Positions 33,042 through 45,735 of a DNA stretch of 64,000 nucleotides are shown piece by piece. The position numbers and the translations under genes are program-made. The notes beneath the pieces are model-generated. The model was given only the letters and a program-made list of their open reading frames with translations, did not search any database and was not told the DNA's origin. Each line of letters opens with the position of its first letter. The first letter of the stretch is position 1. Origin of the DNA: Brevipalpus yothersi (Eukaryota; Arthropoda; Arachnida; Trombidiformes; Tenuipalpidae); NCBI GenBank assembly GCA_003956705.1, contig QZCP01000138.1, positions 40,525-104,524 of the forward strand, in the 5' to 3' direction.

Positions 33042-35608
33042 ACTTGAAGATAGTAAGAAAGAAAAAAGAGAGAAATTTATTCGCAATTTGATCTAACACT
33101 CTTATTCCATCTCTTGTAAGAATTGAATCAGCATCAGCTTCCGATAAGAAGATCAATGAGTGAACAAAATATTCAATTACACACACATGAAGTAGACACT
33201 GATCCGGTTGTTCATGTGACCACAGCGAGAATCTGATTAAACACTCGATACTGAATTGCTTCAAATTCTGGAAACGTTTACCAGGAAATATACAGAGAGA
33301 AAGAATCATGATAAATTCTTCATTATGATTCGAGATAGCCAATAGAGCCATGAGGGTATGTGTGTATGTGTTATGGGAACAAATAAGTGCAATATTAGAG
33401 TCAAGATGACATGAGAAATTGTCAGTGGAAGCTTATATATATATATGAATGTGAGTGTGTGTGTAATATTGGTTGACCAGATGAACAAGTGCAGCAGATG
33501 GACAGAGTCGGACGAAAATTATAGCTAATAAGTGATCACGCTAGATGACCATTCTATTTACTTCACTCAATTTAAGAGATGAAACATAGAAAATTTATCA
33601 AATAACTTCCAATTTTATGATCAACAATTTTCAACATTGATGCTTAACTCCATCAAATTTTCTCGTTTATCCACGACATCTTAATTGGCCTATTTGTTTT
33701 GAGATACCTTCCTGTATGTTCCAATAACTTCTCAAGATATCTAATGACTATCAATTATTATTATCATTATCCTCAAATCTCTGAAAAAAATTTCGAAATT
33801 ACTTCTCTTCCCAGAATATACACTTCAGCATCTTCCATTCATGCAGTGAAGAGGCTTTTCAGGGTGCATCACTTACACAGGGTCAAGTGCACATTTGATG
33901 ACTTCATGGATCGAATTTTGTGATTCCTTTTTCTGCTACTATTTTCGATTATCATGATCTTTTCCCAACATTTTTGATGAATTATTAACACTTGGTTGGC
34001 CAAAATAAACTTACCCCTCTTCTAACTATCTGTACACATACACACAAACAAATTTAGAAGAGAGGATCTTCAATGGATCACGTACATTTTGCGTATATGC
34101 TATCAAAAGTGTGTGTGTATGTGTAAAAAGAAGCAAGTTACTCACTTTATCTTGCATTTCATTGAATAAAAATAGACTGAATTGCACATATAAACATATC
34201 GTATATACACATATACATACATGCTCATAGACCTTGCAAGGAAGACAACACATTCAATTTACAGTCCATGGATGGGAAAAGGTGGGAGGTTGACTGGAAA
34301 AAATGACAAATATTATCAAGAGAGTCGACAATATACATTCACCATGCCATGGGAGATACAGTTTGGAACCTTTCTTCCTGTCAGAGGAAAATTTTTTCCT
34401 CTCTCTTACACATTCTCTCTCTCTCTCTCTCTCTCTTTCCCGCTTCTATCCACAAGAGATGGTCCATGAAACCTGTATACGTGATGTGATAATGGATAAA
34501 AATCAGAGTACAGTAGGATAGAAGATAAGCCTATTCGAAACAAAATAGAACATATATAAAATTGAATGGTGAATGTCACGAAATGTATGGGATCATGTTT
34601 ATTCCGACACTCACATACAGCGAATTGGATAGAGAAAATTTTTCCATCTCCAAACTTTTATATGAGTGTATGAATTGATGGAAGTGCAAAATGTTTTCGT
34701 TCTCTCTCTCTCTTTACCAGTCCAACCCAATTTATCTACTGCAATTTCATGGTCATCATCAATATGATACACTGTGCTTCCATTGGTATTATCTTATCGC
34801 TTCAATATTCGAAACACATCGTTTATCTGGGTAATTATTTACCAGGTTGCGTACATGTAGAATATGCGCAAATTAAGCTAATCATTTGCTCATTTTAGAA
34901 AAAAATAACTTTCTCTCTCTCTTTCTAGCTCACTTGGACCAAGGGAGAGAGAGAGAAAGTAAGCCACCCCCTACCCATCATGGTTATTATATTTTCTTTA
35001 ACGTGATAATTATTCACGGCCCGATTGATATCATTTTATGCCATGGTTTCACCATCACTTTCACGTCAAGCTGAGGCTTAGGAACATATACACATACACA
35101 CAAAATTCATGCTGTTAAGAGGCAAAAAGAAGATATTATTCGTATGATTACATCGTGGCCAAAGAAAATTCAAATTGTTGGACCAAAAAAATTTTGGGTC
35201 AAGTTTGGGCTATGCGTATGTGTGTGAGTAAGTGAATTGAGTTAGAAGAGGTTATGGGAAAAAAGTTTGACAGAAAAAAACAGTAGCCAAATTGCGTGCA
35301 AAATTCAACTTATTCGCAACATAAAATAATCCAAGCGATACCTTAAAAGCTCAAACTGATTGACATACACACATGCATGTTGGTGTATTGTGTACACGTG
35401 TGTCTTGATGCTCTTTGTAATGATAATTTTTTCTATCACGAATTGTGTGTCAAACGAAGTAGCATGTACATTTTATATGTACATGTATATATATTTTTTT
35501 ACGGATATAACCTTGATAATGGAGAAGAGAAAAATTTTATTCATAAATCATGGTGAACTCTCATGATAATTCATGAATTGTACTCAACCGATTATTTTGT
35601 CATTTGTA

Positions 35609-35615
<7 letters not shown>

Positions 35616-35669
<54 letters not shown>
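35616..35669. repeat. (CT)n microsatellite, 54 bp
   Basis: Perfect CT units. Confidence 0.97.
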
Positions 35670-35674
<5 letters not shown>

Positions 35675-37849
35675 TCATTTGCCAATTTCTTCCCATAAAA
35701 TCAATCAATCTGGCAAGTCTAATGATAAAGTGAATAACTTGCACATGCACTCTCCTTATTATACATGAAGAGGAAGAGCGAGAGAGAGATAGAAATACCG
35801 TTATTTCGAACGTTTTTAGTATCTTTCTTGACGGTCTTAAGATAGCTGAATCCAACTGATACCTACTTGAGCCTCCGTTTAAGAGGGTTTTGCAATCATT
35901 TATTGATTAGTATCAAACATCTGCTATCTCATTAGTCTAATATTATGATCAGATGCTTGGTAAATGATTGCAATTGAAAAGAAGCTGAGGGAGATGAGCA
36001 AAATTTGTTGCTCTTGAATGCTTTTCAGTTTGATTCTGAAATTGTATCATTTCATTTGCACACTTTTTTTCAATCATAAATTCTTTTTCTCTCTTACCTC
36101 TCTTCACACTCATCCAAAATGCATCTTAATTACACACTGTTCAAATGATAGTATGAACAATGTTTGATGGAAGAGAAAAAGATAATTTTTTTCATCTCTT
36201 TCCCATCAAAAGCTTCACTGTGTATACGTTTTGCTGATGAGAAAAGAAAGAGCAGAAAATTCAATCTTACGTTAAAGCCCAAAACTAACTAGAAAGAAGA
36301 TTTCAGCAAAGCTCAACGATAATCGGTAAGTTTCTTTTTCCCAACATGAATATGATGAACGAAAATTTGTTCTCTCTGTCTCATGAACTTTTTTTTTATC
36401 TTTCTTCTTCTTTTTCTCAACTTTTTCTCTTGCCAATACGTGAAAATAATGTAGGAAATAAGGAGGAGAGAAAGAGTAAAAAAATAAGATGATGAGTAGC
36501 ATGGAAAAAATCCTTTGCACTATACCATCATAATGTTAACCATAAGTGCAAATTTCTAACATTCGTCATATTCACGGATGATTTTGTTGAATGATGGTGG
36601 TAGAGTGAAGATGAAAAAAGAGAATGCAATAGAATGATGAAAATTCTCATTAGCTTATTTGCTGCCATTTTTGGTACTATACTTTTTTTCTCTCTCTCTC
36701 AAATCCATCTACTATTCTTTCTTCATTCATCTTCCATGAGATATCTGAAGATTTGTAAGAGAGAAGAAGAAAAAGTGAAGACAGGAGCAGAAACAAAAAA
36801 TTCCTCCCATGGGAAGTGAAAATACATATCAAAATTGCCAAAGGACATTGTTTTACTCACAATAATCTAATTCACAGATCAGAGAGAGAAAGAGAGAGAG
36901 AGGGGCAAGAAGATGAAATTTTTTTCCCAGCATCAAGTACATGAAAACATCTACATGTTCAAGAAGAAGAGGATGAGTATGGAAACAATTAGGAAAGAGA
37001 AGTCTTGCGTAAGAAAGAAGATGTATCAAGGTATAGAGTCTGAGTTTTGTGCGTAATTATTCAAATGTCAAATGAATAAGGCATATCTTGAGAGCACAAT
37101 CTGAACTCTAGATATGATATTAGGCGATTTTTTCTTTTTAATATTGTCTAATTTCTCACTGTTTTATCGGCATCAGTAAGATAAGTTAGAATATTAAGAG
37201 AAAGAGCCAAAAAATGATAGTCTGAGTGGTTTCGAGCATTTTCTCATACTCTAATGAATATTGTTTGCATGGAATGTCCCTGAAAGATAGCATTGACTAA
37301 TCACTATGGGTAGATGTATCCCCTTTTATAATACTCTGATGCATGGCTCACATAGATTGTATGATTCTTATCGAGAAGAACCAGATCAAGTTGGTCAGAG
37401 AAAAATGTGCACCTAGTTGAATGAGAAAACTTCGTTCAATTATTAAGAATCGAGCTCACGAGACTGGAAAGTGAGTAGGGAGAGATATAATATTGCATCA
37501 AATTAAACTTGCTGAATGTTTTCGATGGTGTATATGGGTACACCTATTATGAGCAAGAAGAATAGTATTTCAATGTATTTTCACACCCAATGGCCATGAA
37601 GGATAGCCAAGATTTATTTTCTCCTATTGACTATGAACCAAAATTGGTCCATTGACTAGCCACTGTAAAGCAAGGAATAGAGAGAGAGAAAAGTGGTTCC
37701 CAAAGAGGTGGGTGGCTAGAAATTACATCACAAAAGATGTGAGGTGCTTAAGGTGTTGATTTATGAAAGTGATTCGGTGAAGCTCATATTATTCAACGCC
37801 GCTCACATGCTGTTTCAGGCAAGCCAATATGAGGCTTGGATCTTTTATT

Positions 37850-37850
37850 C

Positions 37851-37913
<63 letters not shown>
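37850..37913. repeat. (CT)n microsatellite, 64 bp, one interruption
   Basis: CT units with a single CA substitution near 37877; ends in CTTT units. Confidence 0.96.
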
Positions 37914-37918
<5 letters not shown>

Positions 37919-38549
37919 CTATTCTGATGCAACACTTGCATGGCATACGGCGATGGTGATGATGAACTACCACTAAGAGGAAAAGATGAGGATGCTGTGC
38001 TAGAGAGTGAGAGAGAGATGATGAGATATTCACATGTACACAGAGAGCAAGAGAGTAAAAGAGAATTGCTCTTTCACCTTGTGATGAAGAATTAAGGAGC
38101 AGCCAAGTATAAGGGAGAAAAATCTAGGGAAAAGGGAAGAAGGAAAAAATTGATGAGAATAAGTGCATGCAAACAGTATCAAAGTAAACCACCTCATAAG
38201 CGGAATTATCTTCTTCTTCTTCGACTTCTTCTTCATCTTCAATGTTCACTTAAAGAGCCTTCAGTGGTTGATGATCCGGAAGAAAAGGCCAACTGGGGAA
38301 AGAATGTCTTCGCCTTCTCGCCATGCTGCCTGTGTATCGTTCAATTTCATATCTTGATGTGTATATATCAGCATGCCTTCTATCACCCTATTCATCAGTC
38401 CTAGTTGGTGGCCACCGAAATTGTTATTATCATGACGATGGCCAAAATGAATCGAGATGAAAATATTGAGGCAAAAAGGAATAAACGTGTAGGATGAAAG
38501 TGATCAACTGTGGGCAATCACAATAGATGGGCATAAGAAATGTTGAGGA

Positions 38550-38632
38550 AGAGGGAGAGAGAAAGAGAGAGAGAAAGAAAGAAAGAAAGAAAGAAAGGAA
38601 GAAAGAAAGAAAGAAAGAAAGAAAGAGAGAGG
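38550..38632. repeat. (GAAA)n / GA purine tract
   Basis: GA units, then a long series of GAAA with one GGAA, then GA; all purine on the plus strand. Confidence 0.93.
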
Positions 38633-40082
38633 CAAAAGTGAAAGAGAATGGAAGTCAATAAGAGAGGTCTAAAGTGAAATGAGCTAGTACATAACATGCA
38701 TAATTAATAAGGCCTGTAAGGCTTTTTATATACATAAATATATATATAAATATAGACTCTGTATGTGTAGGCACCAGAAATTGATCATTTGAATGAAGAA
38801 ATATGGAAGAAGTGAAGCTAGTCATGGTAACCTCTGATGATCAAGTGGAATTTAAGCATCCGAAGCGAAAACGTTATTGATAAAAGTTCAAAAGCAAACC
38901 AGATAGAACATATAGAACTCTCTCTCTCCCTTTCTATCTCTTTCTCTTTTTCTCTTATGGCTGTTTTCGTTAGGGCCTTATTCTTAATCACTAGAAAAAG
39001 CACTCCTCTTGTTGCCTGCACCATGAACGAGCACTCACACACACACACACACATACTCGCTTCTGGAATACACATAAAAATATACGTCATGGGAGCCATT
39101 CATTCCACAGATAATGGGCTACCGTGGCTCATAATGCAGTTAAAGATAGTGGATGTCTAATGATGTACACAACGATAATGGTAATAATAATAGAATTTGA
39201 AAAGAGAATGTGGAAAGAAGAGAGGAAGAGAGAGCATAGTAGAGGTCCATAGATAGGGTCATCTTGACCATAGCCACTTCAAGGACTGCATGGCGAGAAA
39301 AAGTGTGTTTTGGTGAGGTTTGATAACTGGACAAACATAACAACATTCAAAAGTGCCAAGAAAAGTAGAAAAGTTTTTTCATTCCCAGCTTTGAATGATT
39401 GTATAGTGTTTACCAATATTTTTTACTTTCTCTTTTACCGATTCTGTGACACTGATGGCGCGATACGAATGGATGTCTCTTGAAGATAGTTGACTTTGGG
39501 TGTGTGTGAGTAGAATTTGCTCCACGATTAACTGGACAAATCTTGAATGGCCTAGATAGATTGTTGGAATTGAAGTGGGAGAGAGAAAGATAGTCTTAAG
39601 TAGAAATGTGAATAAGTATAGACTGACAATTCTGTTTCTATCGCTTGCTATTTAAGTTCTAGAGAGGGAAAGAGAGAGAATCATGGTGGAAACTGGGAAA
39701 GTATACACTATCTATACCAAGAATCGTGGCTATTCTTTGTCTCCTTTGCTTCTTGTGCAACGATGACCCGAGAAGTCTTGAGAATAATAATTAGTTAGTT
39801 AGTCCGATTGGGAGTAGAAATATCATGCACTGGAAAAAGAAGTAAGAAAGAAGTAGAAACTGGATGGAAAGTCAATACAAGTTCACAGTTAGAATGAAAA
39901 AGTGAATCAAACATGAATGCTCCTTCAAATTAGACACCAACAATCGTATTGTCCCTCGAGAGCTTGAAGCATGATAATCAATATTCACTGGTCACTATAA
40001 ATTGGTGCCACAAAATGGCTTTAGTTAATCTGAATTGAAGCATAAATAACTCTCACTTCGCTTTATTTTTTTCTTCCTCCCC

Positions 40083-40120
<38 letters not shown>

Positions 40121-40325
40121 CTCAGTTTTCTACTCGCCTGCTGTATTGCTTTTGGGTTTCTCACTTTCATGTATGTGTCTCTGCATTTATTCCCTTTAGC
40201 TCCTGAATCAACTGAATACTGACTCTAATGAGAGTTGATTGTGAGTGGTGACTTCGTGATACTCATATCATGACCCCAGAAGAAGTAAGCAGCAAAAATA
40301 AGCTTCACGATAGGGAATCCGAAGT

Positions 40326-40329
<4 letters not shown>

Positions 40330-40394
<65 letters not shown>
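40330..40394. repeat. (GA)n microsatellite, 65 bp
   Basis: Perfect AG units, about 200 bp from a CTTT/CT tract of opposite polarity at 40084-40122. Confidence 0.97.
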
Positions 40395-40398
<4 letters not shown>

Positions 40399-40629
40399 CT
40401 CGATGTGAACAAATCTTCTCATTAAATGGATGTGATCGTCACTCACTAGTGGATGTATCACTTGTTCAGTTTCTTTTTCTCTCAAAACAGTCAATCTATC
40501 GGACTTTGGTGGGTGAGAAAAGAATGGGAATCCAAGGAGAACTAATTCCTTTCCATTCTTGTTGGATGTATTTCATACCTTATTCTCACTTTTGTACGTA
40601 TATTTGACTCTTTCTAACTCTCTGATGGC

Positions 40630-40630
<1 letters not shown>

Positions 40631-40664
<34 letters not shown>

Positions 40665-40694
40665 CTCTCTCTCTCTCTTTCTTTCTTTCTCTCC
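40631..40694. repeat. Compound CT/CTTT repeat
   Basis: Alternating blocks of CT and CTTT, twice over. Confidence 0.9.
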
Positions 40695-43684
40695 CCCGTC
40701 CGCTGAGCGTATCCGTAAAATCACATATCTGTGGATTTGTCCTGTTACCCACATAAGACACAAGATAGAGGTATCATTAGTGACATTACTTGATTCTCAA
40801 AGATCCGAAAACAATCTACAAACACATAAATATCTTCAAAACAGCTATGATTACATTTTATTTGTGGCTTTCAGGATTATTTTATATCAATATTTACTTA
40901 AATCTCAGACTCTTGAGTAGGTATTATACACCATAGAATATTGAATCTCATTCGACAAGTGGATTGTTAATTCATCCAAGCTCAGCATTTCCCCTCCTCT
41001 TCTACTCTTTTTCTTTCCCTCAGATCTATTATAATATTCATCCTAATCGAATATATTCTGATGAAGAGTTTTCGATTCCGTTGTAAATGAATTCATGCGA
41101 AATCTGCTTTACGTGACACGAAATTAATGCCAGTAATACAACAGCAAATATGGGCCTGATATCAATGCCACATGAACTAGAATCGAATGCTTCCAGATAT
41201 GTGATTCATTGAAAAATCTGAACATAAAGTTCATAATACTGGGTGGACATTCATCAAAAGTGATTGAGAAAGATTTTTTTCTTGAATAAACATTCAGCCA
41301 TTATTGGACTTTTATTGCTTTTGTTCATCTGGAATCCGAGTTTTGAAGCATCTAAAGGCTTGGAAAAAAATTGTGAGCCCTCCGGGAATATGAACGTTTA
41401 CATAGATCCCACGAACAAGAATGACTTATCACTTTGAGTCAGTTTTTTCATTCAACAGAATTAGAAACACTCTAGACAGAGAATTCTCTATCTCTCACTC
41501 AGCTAGTTTTGCCAGTCATCATTTTGAAAATCCTATTCGAAAGAAAAATCAAGTCCAAAAGGATTGAGGTAATTCATGAAAGTTTAATGCTCACACTTCC
41601 CCAAGAATGTCTACTTTTAGCAGTCAATTCCGTTAGGAATTTCCATCCAGACATGCTATTTTAGCCACCAATTCTTCGAGAAGATCCTGTCTCTTTTTGC
41701 TCTCAACGTTCTAACTATAATGCTCAGTTTTTAAATCCATTATTGATTGGTGAGAAATAAGCCTTCTACAGAGCTTTGATTTGTCTTCCCAAAACATTTC
41801 TAAAGCCAAGAGCAAAAAAGCAAGGAATACGTCACACAAAAATCACTTATTTGATTAGTGTATTGATCCTTTCGATACTGAAGTACACATTAGTCAATAC
41901 TTTTTATCCTGGATTTTTTCTCAAATGACAAGCTCTTCAATGTTATTCAAGGTGAACTGAGGCTGATGGACATTGTTCTCCTAGTGAATAATGTGTAGAC
42001 CCTAGATGAAGGATATGGTTTGATTTGTGACTGGAAAAAGAATTGAAAGGCTGACAGGATGAAGGTCAAAGTGAAGCTGTAGCTTATCAGTCACCAAGTT
42101 AAAAGTGAGTCTTCTTGATTCCTGGAAAATGGTCAACAGAATTTTGGATCACCTCGATGGATATGGATGAAAAAACGTAAAGAATCAAAATCAGAATGAT
42201 ACTTTCCTTGACAAGGTTGTCAGTTATTCAGGTATATGGTATACACATTGGACGAATTCCAGAGGTATTTGAGTATATGTGTGTGTGTGTGTGATATCAT
42301 ATGCCCTCTCACGAAATGTTCAACAAGCTTATCCATCTGAGAACTTTGAGACGAAGACTTAGAAGGCCAATACAGGGACTGAGAAAACAGTATACTACTA
42401 TATGTATGTGTGAATGTACTGAGCTTCATCAGCATTCTCTAGCCAGTGGGCTTGACTCATGCATACATGGTTTGAAATGCGTTTTGGACAAAAATTTCAC
42501 ATTTTACCCTGGAAAGTTCTTATAATTTTTTTCTGTATTCTTCGATTCTTTCAAGGGAAAAAATTTGCTCCAAAAGTTGTCAACATTTCTTGGGAAAAAT
42601 ATCACTTGCTTGCTAGATAATACTTTTTTGTGTCACATATTCTCTTTTTTTTCTTTTCCCCAATAGATTTCATTCGATATATTTGGAAGAAGCTAAGCTT
42701 TATGGTGAAAGAAATTCTTTCTGGATGGTATTCTCGTTTGGATGAAAATTCTTTTTTACTTTTCTTTTCCTCTCTCTCTCTTCTTCTCAGTTATATGGTG
42801 TTTTCTCTTCCAAATAGAATCACAAAAGAATAATTCTCAGTGGTTGTTTATGGGTATCCAGTTTTCATGATGATGATGGTTCCCAATGATATTGATGTAA
42901 ATGAAATAAAATGCTGAATATGTTTACTTGAATGAACATGACTGATGCTATGGGATTATTTTTCTCACCCAGAATTGATTCAAACAAAAGGAATATTTTC
43001 TATAGAGAAAATTTTCAATCACTTTGCAATCACGCATACATAAATATGCAGAAGAAAAATAAAAAAAGTCTTCTCTTCATAATGAAAAAAATTTTTGTTT
43101 TCAAGAAGACATTCCAAATCTTGACAAGAAATAAGTTGACATTGGGTGAAAGATGCATCCATAGATTTGCTCTGTAGTTGATATAAAATCAGTGATTGAA
43201 ATAAATATATTCACATCTCTCTGTGTGATATGAGAATGCTATAATTTCGATTCAAGAACTTAATATCAGCACAAACAATTGGTTTTCTCCAGAAACTGTT
43301 TCAGAATCCTCTTCATACACTGAACTTTGTCATGCAAATTTACTGAAGTAACTGAATAAGTTGCTTTGAAGTAACCAGCATTGGACGCATTGTATTCTCA
43401 TTTGATGGGACGCTTTCTTGGAATACAAAAAACATTCCATCCCAAGAATGTATCATGGAAAACAAATAAATTAAGAATATATTAGAGCATATAATAGTAA
43501 GGTTCATCTGATTCAAATTGAACTGTATACAGACAATTGGAAAATATTGCTATGGATAGGGTACAGAGAGACAAGATAGTGATATTTGAGATTGTCATGA
43601 ATCAAGACATATAATTGATTGAAATTCAGCCATGACTTGTTTGCTTTTCTCTCGTTTATATTAAACAGCATCACTATTCTGAAT

Positions 43685-43702
43685 TCTGATATATATATCA
43701 GA
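43685..43702. repeat. 18-bp perfect palindrome
   Basis: TCTGA, alternating TA core, TCAGA; reads identically on both strands. Confidence 0.9.
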
Positions 43703-44196
43703 CCAGCCTTGGATATGACATATATATTTCAAACTTTTTTTCTTCATTTCTAATTCTTTAACCTTTCCCTAAGTTTTCTAGACATGACTTCACAGGAAGA
43801 CTGTATATCATATAAACAGAGATGGAGGGACATCTTGAGGGATCTGAATTTCTAATGACTTCGAGGGAATATTTTTCTCAAGAGAAATCAGAACTAGTAA
43901 GAGAGAAAATCGTAAAAAATTTGAACAGATAAACCGCTCAAATTTCAAAAGGAACATGTATATATACATACACAGACACACATTATAAGTGCAAGTAAAC
44001 CGAGTGTATCAAGTGACAAACGGAGCGAAAAAAAGATGAAGTTTGAGTACGTGAAGGAATAAAAAAGAGAAAAGTAAAAATGGCTCAGCATCTCATTCTT
44101 CATGATCCATGGCACAATAAACGGATTGTTTGCTAAATTTTGGTTTGAAAATGTTTCACTAGATAACATTTGTTCAGAAAAGCATAGAAAGTGACT

Positions 44197-44199
<3 letters not shown>

Positions 44200-44250
<51 letters not shown>
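44200..44250. repeat. (GA)n microsatellite, 51 bp
   Basis: Perfect AG units. Confidence 0.97.
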
Positions 44251-44255
<5 letters not shown>

Positions 44256-45702
44256 AAGAAAAGAAAAATCTCGATTCATTTGAGCTCACATCCTCTCATC
44301 TATCCACTTTTTTTCTTTCTCATTCTTATGCTCAGACATTCGAAGTGACCAAATCTTGTCTTCACCCACTGTGTTCCCTAGACTTTTTTGGATCAATTTT
44401 TCTGTATATATATGTGTGTATGTATATGCCAAAATATTTCATATCATGGTCATACAATAAGTATGATTCTCTATCTTATTTCCTCTATCCAATAAGCATC
44501 CATCAGTCTAGCAAATGGTTTTGCTCACGAGTCAAAAAATTGGCCAAATTGAACGGTGGATTAGAGGAGGAATACTTCTCCTAAGATATGGGATAACGTC
44601 CAATATAACTATATTCTACAATCAGAACTAATGTGTGTGTGTGACTCTTTTTCTCTTCATCTTCTTTGTTTCCATGGAGCTAGTGACGAGAAAATACTGG
44701 CATCCTATTCTGCATGGATTAGAGTGATCTGGTAAGAGATCATGAAAAGGCAAAAGAAATGGAAAGTCAGACAAATACTGTCTCTCTCTATCTTTATATA
44801 AGAATAAGAAGAGCAAGAATTATCTCACAAAGACACATTGAATCGACTGGCATAAGAGAGAGGAAATAAATGAAGTAACCAGCATCAGTAGACAGAAAGA
44901 AAGGGAACTTGGATGATGGTTAAGATTAGAACCAAGTATTGGGAAGAATATCACTATAAGATGAACAATTGATGGTAAAACCAATTGATTGTGAGAGTTT
45001 GCTTGAATGATACGTTCGTTTGTACTCATTTCTTGATTTTTTTCTCTCAGTTTTTTTTTCGCTTCTTCTCTCAATTCTCTGCTGATCTTCATCTTCATGC
45101 TGTTATTTTCCAAGCCAACTGTCACTACTGGTGGAAAAATTATCTGATTTTCTCTGGGATTCATGTCCAAGGCGATCATGAATTTATTGTTGGAACAACA
45201 ATATTTTTGCCAACATCAATCCAGGATGAGGAAGAGTCTCGAGATGAATTATTCTCCTAGTCTATTCTTCCAATGTTATATCAGCCCATTAGCTTGAGTG
45301 TATAGAGTGTATAAAAAATTTGGTTGCTACAAAAGAGAATTATCCTTGTGAATCACTGGATCACTCATCCACTATCATCTCGATCCATCTTCATCAGATT
45401 GCATCGCAAAACACTGATGTCAATGTAGCGATTGATCTTATTTTCCTTATATCTCAATCTTTTCTTTTGTTTTTATTATCTATCCAATTCTTAGAGTGGC
45501 CATGAATCTTCTAATATCATTCTCCATCACTCAGTTAGCCTTTCTTTCCTCTCTCACTCACTTACTCGCTTTTCATCTTCTTTGATGGACATCATTTCAA
45601 TATTCTGTGAATCCATAAACATCTGCATGTATATTCAAAACCATGTCCAAAAATAAATGGAATATGTATGCTGATTGTCAGTGACTTACTTATCTTTCGA
45701 AT

Positions 45703-45735
<33 letters not shown>

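Larger units (their letters stand above)
33038..44199. other. Non-coding stretch, 33.0-44.2 kb
   Basis: No gene supported. Holds CT tracts at 35616-35669 and 37850-37913, GA at 40330-40394, GAAA at 38550-38632, CTTT/CT at 40084-40122 and 40631-40694, and an 18-bp palindrome at 43685-43702. The minus frame 33351-33040 (103 codons) is free of repeats and reads like protein, but it has no recognised domain and no clear splice context. Confidence 0.6.
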
